64,000 bases of DNA from positions 62,001 to 126,000 of the forward strand of contig JADQBB010000002.1 in the NCBI GenBank assembly GCA_016903695.1, given 5' to 3'. A program made the position numbers and the translations under genes. Position 1 is the stretch's first letter. Every line of letters begins with the position of its first letter. The notes beneath the pieces are model-generated. The model was not told the DNA's origin and did no database searches. It worked only from the letters and a program-made list of their open reading frames with translations. The stretch comes from Chlorogloea purpurea SAG 13.99. Its GTDB lineage: Bacteria > Cyanobacteriota > Cyanobacteriia > Cyanobacteriales > Microcystaceae. This document shows positions 60,550-64,000 of the stretch, one piece after another.

Positions 60550-61689
60550 CTAATGATGATGATGGTGATGTTCGTGGTCGTGATGATGGTGATGGGTTTC
60601 GAGATGAAGTCCGAAATTTACTTTCACTCCCGACTCGGATAGTAAAGCCTCGATTTGCTCATCGGCCCAATCGGCTGCCATCTGACAAAATTCAGGATTA
60701 TCATTGACGCAAGGCATCTGGATATAGTTAACTTCGTCGTGTTTCTTCCGTAGAGACTCGATGATATGTTCTACGTCCAAGAGCGTTTCGTGATTTTCGG
60801 TGGCGAAGCCGATGGGCATAAAGATTAATGCTTTCGCTCCTAAATCGATCAAGTTCTTGGCGGCTAAATGGGCGTTAGGTTGTGTCCATTTGATTAAAGG
60901 CGTTTGGTGGTTCAACCAACCTACGGAAACCAATGGATATTTATTGATTAGCTTTTCTCTGACGAGTTCGTACAAAGCTTGACTTTCGTCGATACCGGAG
61001 GTAAAACCCTTCGCTTCGTGGGGACAACCGTGATTCATCAAGATTATTCCTATTTGTGAGGGGAGATAATGAGCGGCTAATTTCTCTTGGATTTTTTCCT
61101 CTACTAGCTTCGCCATTAAGTCGATGTAATCTTTTTCATTGTAGAAGGAGGGAATATAACGGACACCTTCGACCCAATGACTCTCGCCGTCTTTTAACCC
61201 TTCTAGGGCTTTATTGACTTGTTCGATCGCTATGCCACTGGTAAAAATCGAATCTACTACCAAAAGAGGATAAATGAGTATTTTCTTATAACCTTCGGCT
61301 TTGATCTGTTCTAAAACTTGATGAGGTAGGAAAGGCTGACAGAAGTTAAAAGCTTTGAATACTTTCACTCTTTCCCCCCATCGGGCTTGCAGGTTATTTT
61401 CTATGCCTTCCCGCTGATGCTCGAAAATATGATTATGGGGCGAGATGAAATCGTGGTGCTGATGCTGCCACTCGTGTAAATCGAACATCGCTAACAATTT
61501 CGCCAGGGGTGGATACACCCAAGTCGGTACGGGGGCGAATTTAGCTGTCAATAGATTTAAAGCCTGTTCGTTATAGTTGGCAAAATCTTCATAGCTCTCT
61601 ACTTCCCCGTATCCCATCAATAATACGGCGATGCCATCGCTATTATTACTGACATTCATCCCTATCTCTTTTTCTGCGCTAACAACCAT
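60550..61689 (-). CDS. Ferrochelatase/CbiX-like chelatase with poly-His tail
   Basis: Class II chelatase-like protein, 379 residues (369 if ATG 61659 is used). IAVLLMGYGEVESYEDFANY at the start resembles HemH-type N-termini (LLxxxG), and LMNHGCPHEAKGFTSGIDES and FMPIGFATENHETLLDVEHI carry the His and Glu expected at a chelatase site. The last 16 residues are almost all His (ETHHHHHDHEHHHHHH), a metal-binding tail like those of some cobalt/nickel chelatases. It may insert Fe, Co or another metal into a tetrapyrrole; it is unlikely to be the main HemH, which in cyanobacteria has a C-terminal CAB helix, absent here. Located just beyond the tRNA. Confidence 0.72.
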   Translation of the reverse strand: MVVSAEKEIGMNVSNNSDGIAVLLMGYGEVESYEDFANYNEQALNLLTAKFAPVPTWVYPPLAKLLAMFDLHEWQHQHHDFISPHNHIFEHQREGIENNLQARWGERVKVFKAFNFCQPFLPHQVLEQIKAEGYKKILIYPLLVVDSIFTSGIAIEQVNKALEGLKDGESHWVEGVRYIPSFYNEKDYIDLMAKLVEEKIQEKLAAHYLPSQIGIILMNHGCPHEAKGFTSGIDESQALYELVREKLINKYPLVSVGWLNHQTPLIKWTQPNAHLAAKNLIDLGAKALIFMPIGFATENHETLLDVEHIIESLRKKHDEVNYIQMPCVNDNPEFCQMAADWADEQIEALLSESGVKVNFGLHLETHHHHHDHEHHHHHH

Positions 61690-61875
61690 AGGATATTTTT
61701 TGACTCTCTGGATGCTACTATTCTAAGATACTATCCCCTAGGAGGGGATAATATAGGAAAAATTTAACACTACGAGGATCGACAACGAACGCTTATCACC
61801 CTCATCAGATTAATTAGCTTTGAAGAAAAAAAACTTAATGTTAAGATAGTTTAAGTTAAACCCAATTTGAGAGAC

Positions 61876-62637
61876 ATGACAGCCGGCGTGTTTGGTAGCT
61901 TACCCTTTTCCAATCAAAGTGGAGATCAACTCATCAGTAAAGCGGTGAGTACAGCGATCGCTGCGTTATTCAAAAAAACCGGTAAGATAGAAGCGACAGT
62001 GCGAGCTGAACCGATCGGCAAACTTCTCCAGGGAAGTATCGACGGATTCGATTTTATCGGTAACTCGATGTTGATGTACAACGGCCTCCGTATCGAGGCG
62101 ATGGAATTGTATGTCCAAGCGGTATCGATCGATTTCAGTGCCATTTTCACGGGTCAAATCAAGCTGAGACAACCGACTCAAGCGTCGATGCGAGTCGTCT
62201 TAACAGAATCCGATTTAACAACCTCGTTCAATACTCCTTTCATAGTAGAAAAATTACAGAAACTGGAATACTTGGGTCAATCCCTGAATTTCCAAAACAC
62301 CCAGATGATCCTCAACGAGGATCGTTCCATCAATTTAAAGACCGAATTAAAACTAGGAGATAATCCCGAACCGCTCCTTTTAAACATGACTACTTTCATA
62401 GAAGTAGAAGATAGAAGAAAAATTCAATTCGTGAACGTTACCTATGAAGGTAGCGAACAGGAACAAGCTATGGGGAGGCAGTTAATCGCTCACGTTAATG
62501 ACCTGATGGATTTAGATAAATTCGCCCTCGACGGCACTGGCTTAAAAGTAGACAGAATCAGGATCAAAGATAAAGAAATAGTCTTTTACGGCGTGGCTAA
62601 AATTGACCATTTCCCGCAAAAAAAAGGAAAAAATTAA
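61876..62637 (+). CDS. DUF2993 family protein
   Basis: Conserved cyanobacterial/actinobacterial family of unknown function. ATG 61876 follows GAGAGAC; an in-frame TTG at 61867 is less likely. It is 253 residues. Beta-rich: DQLISKAVSTAIAALFKKTG, LLQGSIDGFDFIGNSMLMYN, LRIEAMELYVQAVSIDFSAI and VDRIRIKDKEIVFYGVAKID give the repeating pattern of this LEA-like/lipid-binding-like fold. No TM helix. A terminator follows. The call is by recalled family wording. Confidence 0.8.
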   Translation: MTAGVFGSLPFSNQSGDQLISKAVSTAIAALFKKTGKIEATVRAEPIGKLLQGSIDGFDFIGNSMLMYNGLRIEAMELYVQAVSIDFSAIFTGQIKLRQPTQASMRVVLTESDLTTSFNTPFIVEKLQKLEYLGQSLNFQNTQMILNEDRSINLKTELKLGDNPEPLLLNMTTFIEVEDRRKIQFVNVTYEGSEQEQAMGRQLIAHVNDLMDLDKFALDGTGLKVDRIRIKDKEIVFYGVAKIDHFPQKKGKN

Positions 62638-62656
62638 TTGATAACTCATGTACCCG

Positions 62657-62687
62657 ACCCTGGAATTATTAATTCTAGGGTCTTTTT
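62657..62687 (+). terminator. Rho-independent terminator after the DUF2993 gene
   Basis: 12-bp stem ACCCTGGAATTA/TAATTCTAGGGT with one G-T pair and a single-base loop, followed by CTTTTTC. Well placed 20 bases after the stop. Confidence 0.85.
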
Positions 62688-62754
62688 CTAGCAACTGTTT
62701 GCTAGTTTTAACCGATCGCCTATAATAACCTCATATAATTTTTCTGGTCAGGGG

Positions 62755-63618
62755 ATGGAAATAACACAGCTTTTATTTAATGGCTTAGCTGTCGGCAGTA
62801 TTATCGCTCTCGGTGCGGTGGGACTAACTCTCACCTGTGGTATTTTACGCCTCTCCAACTTCGCCCACGGAGATTTCATGACCTTGGGAGCGTATCTAAC
62901 CTGGGTGATTAACTCTTGGGGAATTAACTTGATTTTCGCCATTCCCTTCGGTGCTGTAGCCACCATCGGGGCGATGTTAGGGGCGGAACAATTACTGTGG
63001 AAGAGAATGCGGGGGAAGAGGGCCACGTCCACCACCTTGATTATTATATCTATCGGTCTGGCGTTATTTATCCGCAACGGTATTCTCTTGATCTGGGGCG
63101 GCAGTAATCAGCGCTACGATTTACCGGTGATGGCCTCTACCAATATTTTCGGGGTGCAAGTGGCGCTCGATCGCTTGATGGTGATCGTTCTGACTATAAT
63201 TATCATCGTCGCCTTGCATTTACTATTACAAAATACGAAAATCGGTAAAGCCATGCGGGCCGTAGCCGATAGTACCGATTTGGCCAGGGTAGCGGGTATC
63301 GACGTGGAAAAAGTGGTACTGTGGACATGGGTTATCACCGCTCTTTTGACCGCTTTCGGTGGAGTCATGTTCGGCTTGATCACCGGTGGTGTCCGTCCGA
63401 ATATGGGATGGTTTCTGATTTTACCCATGTTCGCCGCCGCAATTTTAGGTGGAATCGGTAATCCCTACGGAGCCATCACGGGGGCTTTAATCATCGGTAT
63501 CGCTCAAGAATTAAGCGTGCCTTTAATTGGCTCCGATTATAAGCAGGGCGTAGCTTTATTGATCATGATCTTGATTCTCTTCATTCGCCCTCAAGGATTA
63601 TTCAAAAGTACGATCTAG
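62755..63618 (+). CDS. Branched-chain amino-acid ABC transporter permease, LivH type
   Basis: Inner-membrane permease of a HAAT-type uptake system; 287 residues, about eight TM helices. LLFNGLAVGSIIALGAVGLT and the signature GILRLSNFAHGDFMTLGAYL open the protein; the coupling region is AMRAVADSTDLARVAGIDVE, followed by GGVRPNMGWFLILPMFAAAI. The family in cyanobacteria includes NatC/NatD of the N-II neutral amino-acid system and UrtB for urea; the wording fits LivH/NatD rather than UrtB, but I give no symbol. Partner subunits are not in the window. Confidence 0.88.
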   Translation: MEITQLLFNGLAVGSIIALGAVGLTLTCGILRLSNFAHGDFMTLGAYLTWVINSWGINLIFAIPFGAVATIGAMLGAEQLLWKRMRGKRATSTTLIIISIGLALFIRNGILLIWGGSNQRYDLPVMASTNIFGVQVALDRLMVIVLTIIIIVALHLLLQNTKIGKAMRAVADSTDLARVAGIDVEKVVLWTWVITALLTAFGGVMFGLITGGVRPNMGWFLILPMFAAAILGGIGNPYGAITGALIIGIAQELSVPLIGSDYKQGVALLIMILILFIRPQGLFKSTI

Positions 63619-63666
63619 CTCCCCGGCAAAATATTTTGAACTATAAACACCCTGTTAGTTTTGATT

Positions 63667-64000
63667 ATGTTCCCTCTAGCCAAAGTTTGTTCTATCATTA
63701 GTTTAGTGGTTTTATCTAATACTGTAATTCCTATTTTGCCAAGTCTGGCGAATATTAATAGCCCTGATTTATTAGCCAAAAATACAGCCGAAGAACTGTT
63801 TCAACAGGGTTTAGAAAAATTTAAAGTCAACGATTACACCGGGGCCATAGAAGCTTGGACACAGGCGATCGCACTCAATCCTAACTTTGCCGAAGCTTAC
63901 TACAATCGCGGTGTAGCCCGTTATAAAAACCGGGAGATCCAACCGGCTTTAACAGATTTGACCACGGCTAGTAAAATCAAACCCAATTATCCAGAAGCTT
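63667..64000 (+). CDS. TPR-repeat protein, N-terminal part
   Basis: Frame open to the window end; 111 residues are seen. A signal peptide (VCSIISLVVLSNTVIPILPS) with a likely cleavage near LANIN suggests export. Then TPR repeats follow: AEELFQQGLEKFKVNDYTGA, AIEAWTQAIALNPNFAEAYY, NRGVARYKNREIQPALTDLT. Presumably a periplasmic or lumenal scaffold. The role is not predictable; the C-terminus is missing. Confidence 0.8.
   Translation, partial: MFPLAKVCSIISLVVLSNTVIPILPSLANINSPDLLAKNTAEELFQQGLEKFKVNDYTGAIEAWTQAIALNPNFAEAYYNRGVARYKNREIQPALTDLTTASKIKPNYPEA

Noticed and set aside
7028-63870. Many GCGATCGC octamers (for example near 7028, 38513, 38987, 43580, 49637, 50122, 61957, 63867)
   Set aside because: These are the HIP1-type octamers abundant in cyanobacterial genomes; used only as evidence for host versus element DNA.

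Overview
The window is cyanobacterial chromosome. It carries chlI, ndhN, cyanophycin synthetase and two cyanophycinases, an MCE lipid-transport gene pair, Rcp1-type response regulators, a DUF3172 gene, and many GCGATCGC (HIP1-like) octamers outside one island. Gene content fits a unicellular or simple filamentous non-marine cyanobacterium; I cannot name the species. Most assignments rest on recognisable motifs in the translated proteins. No database search was run.

Layout. 1-5 kb: end of pgi, an ABC1/UbiB kinase, recN. 5-14.2 kb: a compact two-gene nonribosomal peptide locus. It has an AAE3-like AMP-ligase fused to a carrier domain, followed by C-A-PCP-C-A-PCP-TE; the A-domain codes read as Ser and probably Ile/Val. 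14.3-21 kb: ndhN, argD, an RCK potassium channel, cphA and cphB, so arginine supply and cyanophycin storage lie together. 21-27 kb: trmD, hisIE, an S1-domain protein, dienelactone hydrolase, a HAD phosphatase, a UPF0175/DUF3368 toxin-antitoxin-like pair, hisA. 27-39 kb: DUF3172, fabZ, an alpha/beta hydrolase preceded by CRP-like sites, ftsZ-ftsQ, ctpA, chlI, an MlaF/MlaD-like pair and wecB. 39-47 kb: a signalling cluster with a REC-kinase hybrid, an Rcp1-like regulator, a CHASE3 kinase, an ethylene-receptor-like kinase and a NarL-type regulator. 47-50 kb: a second cyanophycinase and mutS2.

50.34-60.38 kb is a 10-kb integrated element inserted at the 3' end of a tRNA-Arg(TCT) gene, with 27-bp direct repeats (att) at both ends and a tyrosine recombinase beside attL. 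A leftward operon encodes small unknown proteins and a 603-residue Pro/Gly-rich protein. A rightward operon encodes a PD-(D/E)XK nuclease, an AAA+-like ATPase, several small predicted winged-helix proteins, a 45-residue membrane peptide and a GH19 endolysin. The two are divided by a promoter region holding a run of 14 G. Five copies of a hairpin with paired (compensatory) base changes are scattered through it. I recognise no tail, portal, terminase or replication initiator gene, so this looks like a small virus-like or satellite element of a type I cannot assign. It is the best candidate for something undescribed.

60.4-64 kb returns to the chromosome: the tRNA, a His-tailed ferrochelatase/CbiX-like protein, DUF2993, a LivH-type permease and the start of a TPR protein.
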